A stretch of DNA of 64,000 nt from positions 16,710,501 to 16,774,500 of the forward strand of contig CM028896.1 in assembly GCA_016801885.1 (NCBI GenBank). The letters are read 5' to 3'. The position numbers and the translations under genes were made by a program. Positions 48,701 through 52,335 of this stretch are shown one piece after another. This stretch comes from Toxotes chatareus. Its lineage: Eukaryota > Chordata > Actinopteri > Toxotidae. Each line of letters opens with the position of its first letter. Within the stretch, counting starts at the first letter, position 1. The notes under the pieces were generated by a model. That model worked only from the letters and a program-made list of their open reading frames with translations. It did no database searches and was not told the origin of the DNA.

Positions 48701-50920
48701 CTTCCCAAGCGACTGAGCATGGACAGTTCCTCCTCCCTGGAGTCTCTGTCGTCCTCCCAGTCAGCCTCCCAGCCCCACTCTCTACCCCTCTCCTTCGGCT
48801 GCTACCCACCTCAGCCCTCCTTCTTGCCTCCAGTCTGCCCAGACAACCTCTCCTGCGACGCCATCTCCGTCTACAGCCTTAGCTCTCTCGCCTCCTCTCT
48901 CAGTTTCCTGTCCCGACCCGAACCCGCAGGAAGTGACATAATCAGCCAGCGCTCACACCAGCAGGAGCCAGACAAACCTCGTGGCGGGGCGGGCCTCTAC
49001 GGCTCACACCGTCATTCAGGCGGCCTGTTAAGAGGTCGCCTCAACAATCATGGAGCAGTAGCAGGAGAAGGGGAGGAAGAGGAATATGAGGGCTACTCCA
49101 TAATAAGCAGTGAGCCGTTAGGACGAGGAGGAAGGGACTGTGACACACTGCCACTACCTGCGGGACACAGACATGGCAGAGGCGGTGCTGGGAGAGGGTC
49201 TAACGGGGGTCATGGGTATCCTGTAACGGTTTCCTCCAAGGGAAGCATCAGCACACCTACATCTCCAATTAAAGCTCCGCCGCTGCCCCTCACAGTTTCA
49301 TCCAGCCCCAAGCTCAGGCAGGAAATGTGAGTTCAGTGCTGTTTGTTTAGTCGTAGAGAACAAATGAATGTGGTCCTTTCTGAAACGCAAAGTTGGACAA
49401 GTCGCTATGAATTCTCACGTCAAAAAAAGGAACGGAAACGCTGGACAGTTTGTCCAACAGGTTCATCCAGACAAGTATCTCAAATGAAATCTGTAACATA
49501 CGTTCATGTTCCACAGAGGGTGAATCCTATTCTTTATGCTAAGCTAAGCTAACCACCTGCTAGTTGTTTTGTATTTACTGTACAGACATGAGAGTTGTAG
49601 CACCTAACTATCCACAAGAAAGCAACTAAACATATTTACATAGAAGTTTCCTTTAAACCCTTAAAATGTTGAATGTAACTTAACAGTTACAAAAACCACA
49701 TATTACAGCCTGTATAGTCTCATTTGTTACTTCTGCTCCTGGTTCATTTTCACTGTAACTGGAAATTTTCCTCTTTTTTTTATTTTTCCAGCTCGTCTCC
49801 TCAGAGGACCGGGAAAGGGAAGGTTAGCAGCTCTGAGTCAGACCAGTCGAGCACAGAGACAGACAGCACGGTCAAGTCTCAGGAGGAGAGGATGGGGCCT
49901 GCAGGACAAATGGATCCCCAGGAACTGGCCCAGAAGATCCTGGAGGAGACCCAGAGCCACATGCAAGCTGTGGAGAGCCTACAGAAAGCAAACATTAGAG
50001 GGAAGACACTGAAGGGACCTGAGAGGAGAGAAGAGGCACATACCGGGCAGCCATCTCTCTCTACTCCCACAACCCCAACTCTGACTCCCACTGGAGGAGC
50101 ACGTGCGTTTCAGCCCTCTGAGACCAGCGCGTTCAGCAGACCCCCCAGTCGAGCAAGTCTAAAAGCTTGCTCCTCTCCTCTTTCCCTTCCTAATCATCTT
50201 TCACCCCTCTCCACTTCCGTTTCAACACCTCCTCCAACTCGGCCTAAACCGCCGTCCCGCTCCTCTTCACTCCAGAAAATCAGCTCCGGCTACAACAGCC
50301 CAGCTCATTCCTCTTCTTCTTTGTCTCTCCCTGTGAAAGAGCAGGGCTCGCCTTTCCCCACGGCTTCCCCAGATGTGCATGCGCAGGCTCAGCTCAAACT
50401 GAAATACCCTACCTCACCTTACGCCGCCCACATCTCACCTTCCCACTCTCCTGCTGACAGTGCCCCATCTCCGGCTCTTTCCTATTCCTCCACAGGATCT
50501 GTTTCAGCCTCTTCCAGCCCTGCAAACACCCCCGAACAGAACCAGTCAAAACAGGATAATAAAGTCCAGGCAATTCACAGCTTAAAAACCTTCTGGGCCA
50601 ACGCCAGTCAGAGGCATGAGGTGCCCTGTCCTGCCAGTTTACTGCGAGGCGGGAGTAAAAAAATGAGTACAGTTCAGAAAGATGTTTTGGGTTTGCTGAA
50701 CCTCTCGCCTAAACATGAGGCTCTCAGCAAAAACCTGGAAGGATCTGAGGGTCAGAACACTGACAACAGACCAAATGGTCACCAAAAACTGGAGGCTAAA
50801 CCACCCCCACCTCCGTCTTCTAATGTTCCCACAAACTCTAAGAGGGGCATCAAACTTCCCTCTGGGAACGGCTACAAGTTCCTCTCACCTGGACATTTTT
50901 TCCCGTCTTCTAAATGTTGA
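16615..50920 (+). CDS. ttc28: TTC28, tetratricopeptide repeat protein 28 (5'-partial, 33 exons in window)
   Basis: Large TPR scaffold (also described as TPRBK, an Aurora B-binding protein acting in cytokinesis at the midbody). Splicing the 33 exons listed below gives 7311 nt with no internal stop: 2436 residues plus TGA. The product follows remembered human TTC28 almost end to end, from AYFRQGVALQYLGRHADAL to the C-terminus GYKFLSPGHFFPSSKC. Domains by window residue: tandem TPR units about 1-1055; linker with a Gly-rich insert 1133-1190; CHAT (caspase-like) domain about 1240-1640; a conserved block 1657-1848; a Ser/Pro-rich low-complexity tail 1849-2436. The CHAT domain keeps the FATH histidine but lacks the usual catalytic cysteine, so it is probably a pseudo-enzyme. 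About 120 N-terminal residues, including the start codon, lie upstream of the window. Gene identity is very secure; individual splice sites are inferred from frame closure and homology. Confidence 0.96.
16763..21247 (+). other. ttc28: TTC28 intron 1 (of window)
   Basis: 4.5 kb between a GTAGGC donor and a CACAG acceptor. It holds a CA microsatellite (20799-20823), a poly(A) run near 17388 and several unremarkable short ORFs. No coding exon or RNA gene was recognised. Confidence 0.8.
20799..20823 (+). repeat. CA microsatellite
   Basis: About 12 CA units in TTC28 intron 1. Confidence 0.95.
21248..21520 (+). CDS. ttc28: TTC28 exon 2 (TPR)
   Basis: Encodes DSLEPTYQQLQKMKLDKSPF and on to AKTLG-like VTKTLG (residues 50-140). 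The segment LRGSVFSALSSAYWSLGNTE is a TPR helix typical of TTC28. Acceptor follows a GT repeat and TTCACAG; donor is AG|GTACGG. Confidence 0.95.
21609..21739 (+). CDS. ttc28: TTC28 exon 3 (TPR)
   Basis: After an 88-nt intron. Encodes DQSGECRAHGNLGSALFSRG and ends LAMKLKDRE (residues 141-184). Acceptor CCCCACAG, donor GAA|GTATGT, ending in phase 0. Confidence 0.95.
22571..22592 (+). repeat. GT microsatellite
   Basis: Eleven GT units in TTC28 intron 3. Confidence 0.95.
23895..24060 (+). mobile_element. Two adjoining repeat fragments
   Basis: First TGTCTCTATAATGTCAGAAA and ATAGTGAAAAAG (a TGTCAGAAAATAGTGAAA repeat), then AAGTATCAGCATCAAAATGT followed by AAGTACCAAAAGTAAAAGTA and CATTTCAGAATAACATAGAT. 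Both resemble high-copy teleost repeats; the second belongs with the AGTAC-rich DNA elements at 48421 and 51925. Confidence 0.6.
25072..25200 (+). repeat. Dispersed repeat, GGCTGCAGCT...TGTCAGAAAA family
   Basis: AAGGCTGCAGCTGAAGATTG, then GATTCATCTGCAGAGCAGTT, then TCTGTAAAATGTCAGAAAAA. It is a diverged copy of a teleost repeat with ATTAATCTGCCGATTATTTT and CTATAAAATGTCAGAAAATA words; other pieces at 23895, 55640 and 57995. Confidence 0.6.
25228..25295 (+). repeat. Compound (ATT)14-(GT)11 microsatellite
   Basis: ATT units from 25228 to 25269 pass through GTCT into GT units 25274-25295. In TTC28 intron 3. Confidence 0.95.
25535..25564 (+). repeat. GT microsatellite
   Basis: About 15 GT units in TTC28 intron 3; another of about 16 units at 26215-26246. 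Confidence 0.95.
26215..26246 (+). repeat. GT microsatellite
   Basis: About 16 GT units in TTC28 intron 3. Confidence 0.95.
26851..26915 (+). pseudogene. Orphan THAP-like first exon inside TTC28 intron 3
   Basis: An ATG opens MACCSVDCTNRPSKEPVLQF followed by F and a split Arg codon, then CG|GTAAGT, a near-ideal donor. This looks like the start of a THAP (C2CH zinc finger) domain: Met, closely spaced Cys pair, Asn-Arg, then aromatic residues before a phase-2 splice, as in many THAP genes and THAP-carrying DNA transposons. The second half of the domain (Cys-x2-His and AVPTIF-like motif) was not found downstream in this intron. It may be a transposon remnant, a decayed gene or a live exon of an unannotated transcript. 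Confidence 0.45.
27290..27545. promoter_or_regulatory. CpG-rich block with YY1/TISU-like motif, possible internal promoter
   Basis: A run of frequent CG dinucleotides stands out against the AT-rich intron around it. It includes repeated TTAGC/GCTAA motifs at 27366-27422 and CCAAGATGGCG at 27511-27521, which fits the YY1 consensus. It lies 282 nt before TTC28 exon 4. It could be an alternative TTC28 promoter, the promoter of an antisense transcript, or part of the mobile element that brought in the THAP-like exon. No transcript evidence is available from sequence alone. Confidence 0.4.
27827..28048 (+). CDS. ttc28: TTC28 exon 4 (TPR)
   Basis: Encodes AASDALSSLGHVYTAIGDYP through HEQHLDIAK (residues 185-258), covering about two TPR units with the GNMGAVYTALGD signature. 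Acceptor ATTTCAG, donor AAG|GTACGT. 74 codons, phase 0 at both ends. Confidence 0.95.
28049..29008 (+). other. ttc28: TTC28 intron 4
   Basis: 960 nt, AT-rich. Nothing beyond splice signals was recognised. Confidence 0.8.
29009..29197 (+). CDS. ttc28: TTC28 exon 5 (TPR)
   Basis: Encodes TLENRREEARAYSNLGSAYH through YAGLGHAARCMQ (residues 259-321). Acceptor TTGGCAG; donor CAG|GTCGGT is weak. Exactly 63 codons. Confidence 0.95.
29328..29424 (+). CDS. ttc28: TTC28 exon 6 (TPR)
   Basis: Encodes DLERARQYHQHQLEIAQELQ through GRASSNLG (residues 322-353 plus one base). Acceptor CCTTCAG, donor G|GTAGGT. The intron before it is only 130 nt. Confidence 0.95.
30501..30520 (+). repeat. GT microsatellite
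   Basis: Ten GT units in TTC28 intron 6; a similar run lies at 32410-32428. Confidence 0.9.
30829..30999 (+). repeat. 170-nt polypyrimidine tract
   Basis: Almost only C and T on the + strand (TCCTCTCCTCTCGTCCCCTC and onward to CCCCTCCTCTCCTGG), with a few single purines. Such strand-asymmetric tracts can form triplex (H) DNA. Confidence 0.9.
31600..31737 (-). mobile_element. tRNA-derived SINE
   Basis: Read on the minus strand it starts GCCCCAGTGGTCCAGTGGTT (A-box-like), continues through a degenerate B box (a G/CGATCCCAGCC version of GGTTCGAATCC), and ends in CAATAAAGGCGAAATGC followed by an A run. This layout and wording match a SINE-like repeat common in teleosts. Family name not assigned. 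It lies antisense within TTC28 intron 6. Confidence 0.75.
33530..33555 (+). repeat. CT microsatellite
   Basis: About 13 CT units in TTC28 intron 6. Confidence 0.95.
33692..33726 (+). repeat. TA microsatellite
   Basis: About 17 TA units in TTC28 intron 6. Confidence 0.95.
34802..34998 (+). CDS. ttc28: TTC28 exon 7 (TPR)
   Basis: Encodes IIHQMKGEYETALKLHKAHL through RQELQISLE (residues 354-419). Contains GRAYGNMGNAYHALG, a near-perfect TPR A-helix for this protein. Acceptor TCTCAG, donor GAG|GTGAAC. Confidence 0.95.
35076..35229 (+). CDS. ttc28: TTC28 exon 8 (TPR)
   Basis: Encodes VSDRPSQASTHGNLAVAYQA through SEARAL (residues 420-470). The acceptor TTTCAG is followed at once by GTGAGC, so the exon begins with a consensus-like donor sequence (see findings). 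Real donor is AG|GTAAGC. The preceding intron is 77 nt. Confidence 0.93.
35332..35503 (+). CDS. ttc28: TTC28 exon 9 (TPR)
   Basis: Encodes NLGNFHSWRGEYAQALPYYQ through YCLGQYRDAVR (residues 471-527). GEGKVCHNLGYAHYCLG is diagnostic of TTC28. Acceptor TTTTTCCAG; donor CAG|GTCGGA is weak but keeps the frame. Confidence 0.93.
35723..35891 (+). CDS. ttc28: TTC28 exon 10 (TPR)
   Basis: Encodes YYEQDLALAKDLQDKLAQAK through LSLAQALDNTQ (residues 528-584). Acceptor TTCATCCAG, donor CAG|GTCACC. Confidence 0.93.
35992..36152 (+). CDS. ttc28: TTC28 exon 11 (TPR, contains coding GT repeat)
   Basis: Encodes AVFRAFGNLGDVCVCRGDLP through YSALGSVHR (residues 585-637). A (GT)6 run at 36025-36036 is translated as VCVC, where the human protein reads IFIC-like. 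Acceptor CTATCAG, donor AG|GTGAAA. Confidence 0.92.
36255..36743 (+). CDS. ttc28: TTC28 exon 12 (four TPR units)
   Basis: The longest TPR exon (489 nt, residues 638-800). Encodes LLRQLDTALSFHSQELTVRK through KAYRGLGSAHR, and includes GNMGITKMNMGVFEEAIGYF, which matches the human protein closely. Acceptor GCTTCAG, donor CAG|GTAGGC. Confidence 0.96.
36744..37487 (+). other. ttc28: TTC28 intron 12
   Basis: 744 nt ending in a pyrimidine-rich tract and CTGCAG. Nothing else was recognised. Confidence 0.8.
37488..37680 (+). CDS. ttc28: TTC28 exon 13 (TPR)
   Basis: Encodes SMGNLQQALVCFEKRLVVAH through LNIARTAG (residues 801-865). A short GGEGGG stretch replaces the GEAFN of the human protein. Acceptor CTGCAG, donor GGG|GTAAGG. 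Confidence 0.95.
37820..37900 (+). CDS. ttc28: TTC28 exon 14 (TPR)
   Basis: A 27-codon exon encoding DKSLEAEASDALGGVYQLMA and DNETALQ (residues 866-892). Acceptor CTGTCAG; donor CAG|GTTTGT is weak. Flanking introns are 139 and 89 nt. Confidence 0.92.
37990..38242 (+). CDS. ttc28: TTC28 exon 15 (TPR)
   Basis: Encodes WHQRALDIAEQTRCVRSQGR through AVMYLQEG (residues 893-976). Contains GRAYGNLGLTYEALG. Acceptor CTGCTGTAG, donor AAG|GTAAGA. Confidence 0.95.
38243..39478 (+). other. ttc28: TTC28 intron 15
   Basis: 1.2 kb with a CA repeat (38670-38693) and a short CACG repeat (38784-38800). Ends in a CT-rich tract and CTCAG. No exon or RNA gene recognised. Confidence 0.8.
38670..38693 (+). repeat. 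CA microsatellite
   Basis: About 12 units in TTC28 intron 15; a short CACG tetranucleotide repeat follows at 38784-38800. Confidence 0.9.
39479..39588 (+). CDS. ttc28: TTC28 exon 16 (TPR); donor lies in a GT microsatellite
   Basis: Encodes LRLAEQLGRREDEAKLRHRL through GNLEEAQHQ (residues 977-1013). The frame-keeping donor is the first GT of a (GT)11 run right after CAG at 39588. The next exon continues with LYRAS, as in the mammalian protein. Confidence 0.93.
39589..39610 (+). repeat. (GT)11 microsatellite forming the exon 16 donor
   Basis: Eleven GT units begin at the exon border. The last unit is followed by AAGC, so 39609-39614 reads GTAAGC, a better consensus donor. Its use would add 20 nt and break the reading frame. 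Confidence 0.9.
39611..40250 (+). other. ttc28: Rest of TTC28 intron 16
   Basis: 640 nt up to the TTTCAG acceptor; no other feature recognised. Confidence 0.8.
40251..40380 (+). CDS. ttc28: TTC28 exon 17 (end of TPR array)
   Basis: Encodes LYRASVLFETIRHETQHSTD through QALQRVLVSL (residues 1014-1056). Acceptor TTTCAG, donor AG|GTGAAT. Confidence 0.95.
40487..40513 (+). repeat. GT microsatellite
   Basis: About 13 GT units in TTC28 intron 17. Confidence 0.95.
40652..40879 (+). CDS. ttc28: TTC28 exon 18 (linker to CHAT domain)
   Basis: Encodes RHDEALAIAERGRTRAFADL through YSWLISPGT (residues 1057-1132). AERGRTRAFADLL is the typical junction between a TPR array and a CHAT domain. Acceptor CCGCTCAG, donor AG|GTACAC. 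Confidence 0.95.
40880..41472 (+). other. ttc28: TTC28 intron 18
   Basis: 593 nt. Its centre (about 40985-41165) resembles a dispersed teleost repeat with a TTGTCATGA core; a poly(A) run lies near 41346. The acceptor is ACGACAG. Confidence 0.7.
40985..41165 (+). repeat. Probable dispersed repeat fragment (TTGTCATGA family)
   Basis: GGCTGAAATGTCAACTATGA, TCTAATTGTCATGACATTTG and CTAATCACTTTGTGACTTTA resemble a diverged copy of the repeat at 41740. Confidence 0.4.
41473..41647 (+). CDS. ttc28: TTC28 exon 19 (Gly-rich linker)
   Basis: Encodes IVKFNEVYLGEAGAEVSELQ, then a Gly-rich stretch (GGGSPQGGGGAGGSP), then REALGVDNHYSR (residues 1133-1190). The ends match human TTC28; the Gly-rich middle does not. 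Donor AG|GTAGTG. Confidence 0.93.
41740..42005 (+). repeat. Dispersed repeat, GGATGGATTRCYATGAAA family
   Basis: GATTGGATGGATTACTATGA, TGATCCTCTGACCTTTCATC, CAGGCCAAAATTTCAGTTTG, CATTGTCGTCGTGAGCATGT and GCAGACTCTGAGTCTTATCG occur in the order known from a high-copy teleost repeat. Confidence 0.7.
42307..42331 (+). repeat. GT microsatellite
   Basis: About 12 GT units in TTC28 intron 19. Confidence 0.95.
43100..43240 (+). CDS. ttc28: TTC28 exon 20
   Basis: Encodes VCSSSETESEAGDLLEQQFE through RNNLFNR (residues 1191-1237). CSSSETESEAGD and DPTGYLRMV match the mammalian protein. Acceptor GCACAG; donor CAG|GTCTGA is weak. Confidence 0.93.
43325..43430 (+). repeat. Dispersed repeat fragment, same family
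   Basis: CTGATGGATTGTCATGAAGT and CAGAATTTCAGTTTGTCAGC share the words of the 41740 copy; lies in TTC28 intron 20. Confidence 0.55.
43469..43613 (+). CDS. ttc28: TTC28 exon 21 (start of CHAT domain)
   Basis: Encodes SCQSMTSLYSATVSPVKDSL through LYDLLIAPMEG (residues 1238-1286). LYDLLIAPME is the usual opening strand-helix of CHAT domains. Acceptor TGAACAG, donor GGG|GTATGA. Confidence 0.94.
43704..43883 (+). CDS. ttc28: TTC28 exon 22 (CHAT)
   Basis: Encodes GLMHSSGPVGRHRQLVLVLE through VPSLASLGATIK (residues 1287-1346). LVLVLEGELYLIPFALL is the conserved CHAT beta-strand with the 'IPF' signature. Acceptor TTCTCCAG, donor AAG|GTTGGT. Confidence 0.95.
44039..44595 (+). CDS. ttc28: TTC28 exon 23 (CHAT, histidine motif)
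   Basis: 557 nt, residues 1347-1531. Encodes AAVVGAPRLPPSVMDRWLWG, then ATKERVLAALSQAECVHFAT followed by HISWKL, then a charged insert (ERSPCG...DETSEDGD), then DFLLTAADILGL and KLVVLR. AECVHFATH holds the CHAT histidine. Acceptor CCCACAG, donor AG|GTAAAA. Confidence 0.95.
44677..44924 (+). CDS. ttc28: TTC28 exon 24 (CHAT, degenerate active site)
   Basis: Encodes LYPESSSRVTADGVVGLTRA through HPSNWAG (residues 1532-1614). Where active CHAT proteases have S/A-A-C-x-T-G, the join with exon 23 reads VVLRLYPESSS: no cysteine. VSLWPVPIAASKLF is the conserved late CHAT segment. Acceptor CCCCAG after an 81-nt intron; donor G|GTGAGC. Confidence 0.95.
44925..45570 (+). other. ttc28: TTC28 intron 24
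   Basis: 646 nt ending CCTCCAG. An 80-codon frame at 45181-45423 has no recognised similarity and is read as chance. Confidence 0.75.
45571..45695 (+). CDS. ttc28: TTC28 exon 25 (end of CHAT)
   Basis: Encodes YMLIGNDVKLNSPMSLVGQA through DALRVLLHL (residues 1615-1656). W-x-G-F/Y-x-L-I-G is the usual last CHAT strand. Acceptor CCTCCAG, donor TTG|GTGAGA. Confidence 0.95.
45696..46268 (+). other. ttc28: TTC28 intron 25
   Basis: 573 nt ending in CTCTGTCTCTGTCTCTACAG. Nothing else was recognised. Confidence 0.8.
46269..46346 (+). CDS. ttc28: TTC28 exon 26
   Basis: 26 codons: VEKSLQRIQSGQCNPMYTSQ then QSVENK (residues 1657-1682), matching human VEKSLQRIQNGQ. Donor AAG|GTCTGA is weak and lies in a TAAGGTC repeat shared with the acceptor of the same intron. 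Confidence 0.92.
46441..46600 (+). CDS. ttc28: TTC28 exon 27
   Basis: Encodes VGGVPGWQALLSAVGFRLDF through TTLQSLLG (residues 1683-1735). FFPTSDPGDRLQQCS is nearly invariant. The acceptor GGGTAAG is unusual: the pyrimidine tract ends 7 nt before the AG. Donor G|GTACCA. Confidence 0.92.
46601..46928 (+). other. ttc28: TTC28 intron 27
   Basis: 328 nt, AT-rich 3' half, ending CTCCTCAG. Nothing else seen. Confidence 0.8.
46929..47005 (+). CDS. ttc28: TTC28 exon 28
   Basis: Encodes LTPPALQALCKLVTASEAGE then QLIHK (residues 1736-1761). Acceptor CTCCTCAG, donor AAG|GTACAG. Confidence 0.94.
47483..47506 (+). CDS. ttc28: TTC28 exon 29, 24-nt microexon
   Basis: Eight codons, AVKSMVGM (residues 1762-1769), equal to human AVKNMVGM. 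Acceptor CTCACCAAG, donor ATG|GTAAGT (strong). Introns of 477 and 353 nt flank it. It is phase 0 at both ends, so skipping would remove eight residues in frame. Confidence 0.92.
47860..47989 (+). CDS. ttc28: TTC28 exon 30
   Basis: Encodes LHQVLVQLQSGDKDQDFSLA through CHEFLAAL (residues 1770-1812). QVSISVQLWRLPGCHEFL is nearly invariant. Acceptor TCTCCAAAG, donor CG|GTGAGT. Confidence 0.94.
47990..48490 (+). other. ttc28: TTC28 intron 30
   Basis: 501 nt. Its last 70 nt are a DNA-transposon end (48421-48480) followed by only 10 nt of other sequence before the exon (TCTCCGTCAG). Confidence 0.8.
48421..48480 (-). mobile_element. End of an AGTAC-rich DNA transposon at a splice acceptor
   Basis: GAAGTACTTGAGTAAAAGTA followed by CTTTGTTACTTCCCTCCACTG. 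On the minus strand this starts CAGTGGAGGGAAGTAACAAA, a slightly changed CAGTGGTGGAAAGTAACTAA terminus. The terminus ends 10 nt before TTC28 exon 31. Confidence 0.7.
48491..48598 (+). CDS. ttc28: TTC28 exon 31
   Basis: Encodes FDLCEVGQEEVVLKTGKQAS through ALQSLLALF (residues 1813-1848). Acceptor CCGTCAG, donor TG|GTGAGA. Its pyrimidine tract seems to come from a repeat (see findings). Confidence 0.95.
48690..49326 (+). CDS. ttc28: TTC28 exon 32 (Ser/Pro-rich tail)
   Basis: 637 nt after a 91-nt intron, residues 1849-2060. Begins DSTELPKRLSMDSSSSLESL and carries DAISVYSLSSLASSLSFLS and EEEYEGYSIISSEPLG, both present in mammalian TTC28. Donor AT|GTGAGT. An in-frame upstream ATG at 48677 belongs to the intron. 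Confidence 0.95.
49327..49791 (+). other. ttc28: TTC28 intron 32
   Basis: 465 nt, of which about 150-180 nt (49498-49680) are interspersed repeat sequence. Ends with a T-rich tract and TTTCCAG. Confidence 0.8.
49498..49680 (+). repeat. Dispersed repeat with GCTAAGCTAA core (second copy)
   Basis: TTCTTTATGCTAAGCTAAGC, then TATTTACTGTACAGACATGA, then AAGAAAGCAACTAAACATAT. The preceding 30 nt (GTTCATGTTCCACAGAGGGT GAATCC) resemble the family seen at 41740, so two repeats abut in TTC28 intron 32. Confidence 0.65.
49792..50920 (+). CDS. ttc28: TTC28 exon 33 (terminal coding exon)
   Basis: 1129 nt including TGA at 50918-50920 (residues 2061-2436). Contains SESDQSSTETDSTVKSQEE, DPQELAQKILEETQSH, SETSAFSRP, LKYPTSPYAAHIS, and ends GYKFLSPGHFFPSSKC. 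Between these anchors it is Ser/Pro/Thr-rich and probably disordered. The open frame extends upstream to 49724, but that part is intron. Confidence 0.96.
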
Positions 50921-51675
50921 GAGTTTGGACATTTGCCACGCTGTTCCCAGAAGCAGTCGGCCAATCGTCTGTTTTGTTTTCTGTTCTTACAAGAACAGAC
51001 GCTGTCAATTTGTCAGTGAAATGCAACCACATTTTTAGCAATACCTGCTGAAGACAAGGACAAAAAAAAGTATTGTTTCATACTGACAGTGGTTTTACAT
51101 GGCATTACTTTTTTGTGAAGGGATGTTAATGTTTTGAATGTGATGACTGTGCCTTCTTCTGGAGAGAGCTGGAAGGACAAAATGACTCTAAGTGAAGTGT
51201 TGAGTCTCTGGCTTTAATTGTTTTTTCATGACTGACGAGAGAGCATGTGTCTCAATGCCTCCATGTACACTGAAAAAAAAATGTTGACTTACAGTCTGTC
51301 GACTGAATGCCTGAGAAAAGGAGAACATTTTCTGTCAACTTTAACATTTGCTATATTTGTGAGCTGAATTTGATCTTGATTTATTGTGTAATAATTATTG
51401 CTAAATGTCATAACCAATGCTTATTGTTGTCATTTATTTTGTAAACTGTGTTTTCCAGCCATTATTACACATTTTATAAAGACAATTAAAACAAGGATGA
51501 AGTGAAGAAAACATTTTGATATTTTTTACAGAGATTTGATGAGTGTGATTGTCAGCATGGTACCTCTTGCTGTTGAGTGTTTCATTAACTTTATAATGTT
51601 CATTTTTGCAGTGGTGCCAGATTTAGACATTTCTCAATTCTCAAGAAGCTGGCAATAAATATTAAAAATGTTCCT
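50921..51675 (+). other. ttc28: TTC28 3' UTR
   Basis: AT-rich non-coding sequence after the stop codon. A weaker ATTAAA at 51485 and a canonical AATAAA at 51654 are both followed by T/GT-rich sequence, so two 3' ends are possible. Confidence 0.75.
51654..51659 (+). terminator. ttc28: Poly(A) signal of TTC28
   Basis: AATAAA about 735 nt after the stop, followed by a TTCCTTTCCTTCTCTTGTTC tract. An earlier ATTAAA at 51485-51490 is an alternative. Confidence 0.7.
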
Positions 51676-52220
51676 TTCCTTCTCTTGTTCTGAATGAAGC
51701 AGACAATTCTGAATGAAACAGTAAATCAAATTTAAATTAAATTAAAAATCAGTAGTAGTAATATTATCTCAATCCTACATTTAGTACATTTACTGAATTA
51801 ATGCTGCACACTTTTGAGTTACTTTTACATTTGCGTTTTCTGTTTCCTTACATTTCTGCATCACTTATTCCACTGCCTTTGTTTCAGCAGCTGTAGTTAT
51901 GTGATCATCCACAACATTTAAGTGCCAATTACATGTTCATGCATAGATAAGATTAAGACTAACTAGTGGTAAAGTTATCAAATAAATCTAGTGGAGTAAA
52001 AAGTAAATTATTTGCCTTTGAACGTTGGTGGAGTATAAAGTATCCTCAAATGGAAATATTCAGATTTATACTGAAGTATTTGAGTAAATGTATTTTCCAC
52101 CACTGTAAGTAACAGTGAATAACAGGTAATCACAGCCAACCATTCTGTTTGGATGAACAGTTATATTACACCTTTAATACAGTATGCAGATACTGTTATG
52201 AACAATGGTGTGGATTTGTG
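51676..52220. other. TTC28-PITPNB spacer
   Basis: About 0.55 kb between the probable TTC28 cleavage site and the PITPNB promoter. Roughly a third is an old DNA-transposon end (51925-52105). No gene was recognised. Confidence 0.75.
51925..52105 (-). mobile_element. AGTAC-rich DNA transposon fragment in the TTC28-PITPNB spacer
   Basis: Contains CTAGTGGAGTAAAAAGTAAA, GGTGGAGTATAAAGTATCCT and ends TGAGTAAATGTATTTTCCAC followed by CACTG, so the CAGTGGTGG terminus is at 52105 on the minus strand. It stops about 115 nt before the PITPNB CCAAT box. Confidence 0.7.
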
Positions 52221-52315
52221 AGCCAATCAGATTTCGCCGGGGGGGCGGGACAAACTTGTTGATAATTCTATCTGGTGTCGCCTCCTAATGCGCAGGCGCA
52301 GCCCGGGTGACGAAG
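52221..52315 (+). promoter_or_regulatory. pitpnb: PITPNB core promoter and short 5' UTR
   Basis: In order: CCAAT box (AGCCAATCAG, 52221-52230), GC box (GGGGGGCGGGAC around 52240-52251), then TGCGCAGGCGCA at 52289-52300, an NRF1-type palindrome. The start codon follows 16 nt after the palindrome in CGAAGATGGT, a context resembling TISU elements used with very short leaders. No TATA box is seen, as expected for a housekeeping gene. Confidence 0.7.
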
Positions 52316-52335
52316 ATGGTGCTCATCAAGGAATA
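52316..52335 (+). CDS. pitpnb: PITPNB exon 1
   Basis: Start codon exon encoding MVLIKE plus two bases of Tyr7. Donor TA|GTGAGT. The ATG context CGAAGATGG fits a start codon. Confidence 0.93.

Noticed and set aside
48677..49330. ORF with its own ATG at 48677 as a separate gene
   Set aside because: The ATG is intronic, just before the TTTTAG acceptor of TTC28 exon 32; the coding content is the TTC28 tail.
49724..49791. N-terminal extension of the 398-codon frame before TTC28 exon 33
   Set aside because: This hydrophobic, T-rich part is the intron 32 pyrimidine tract, not a signal peptide.
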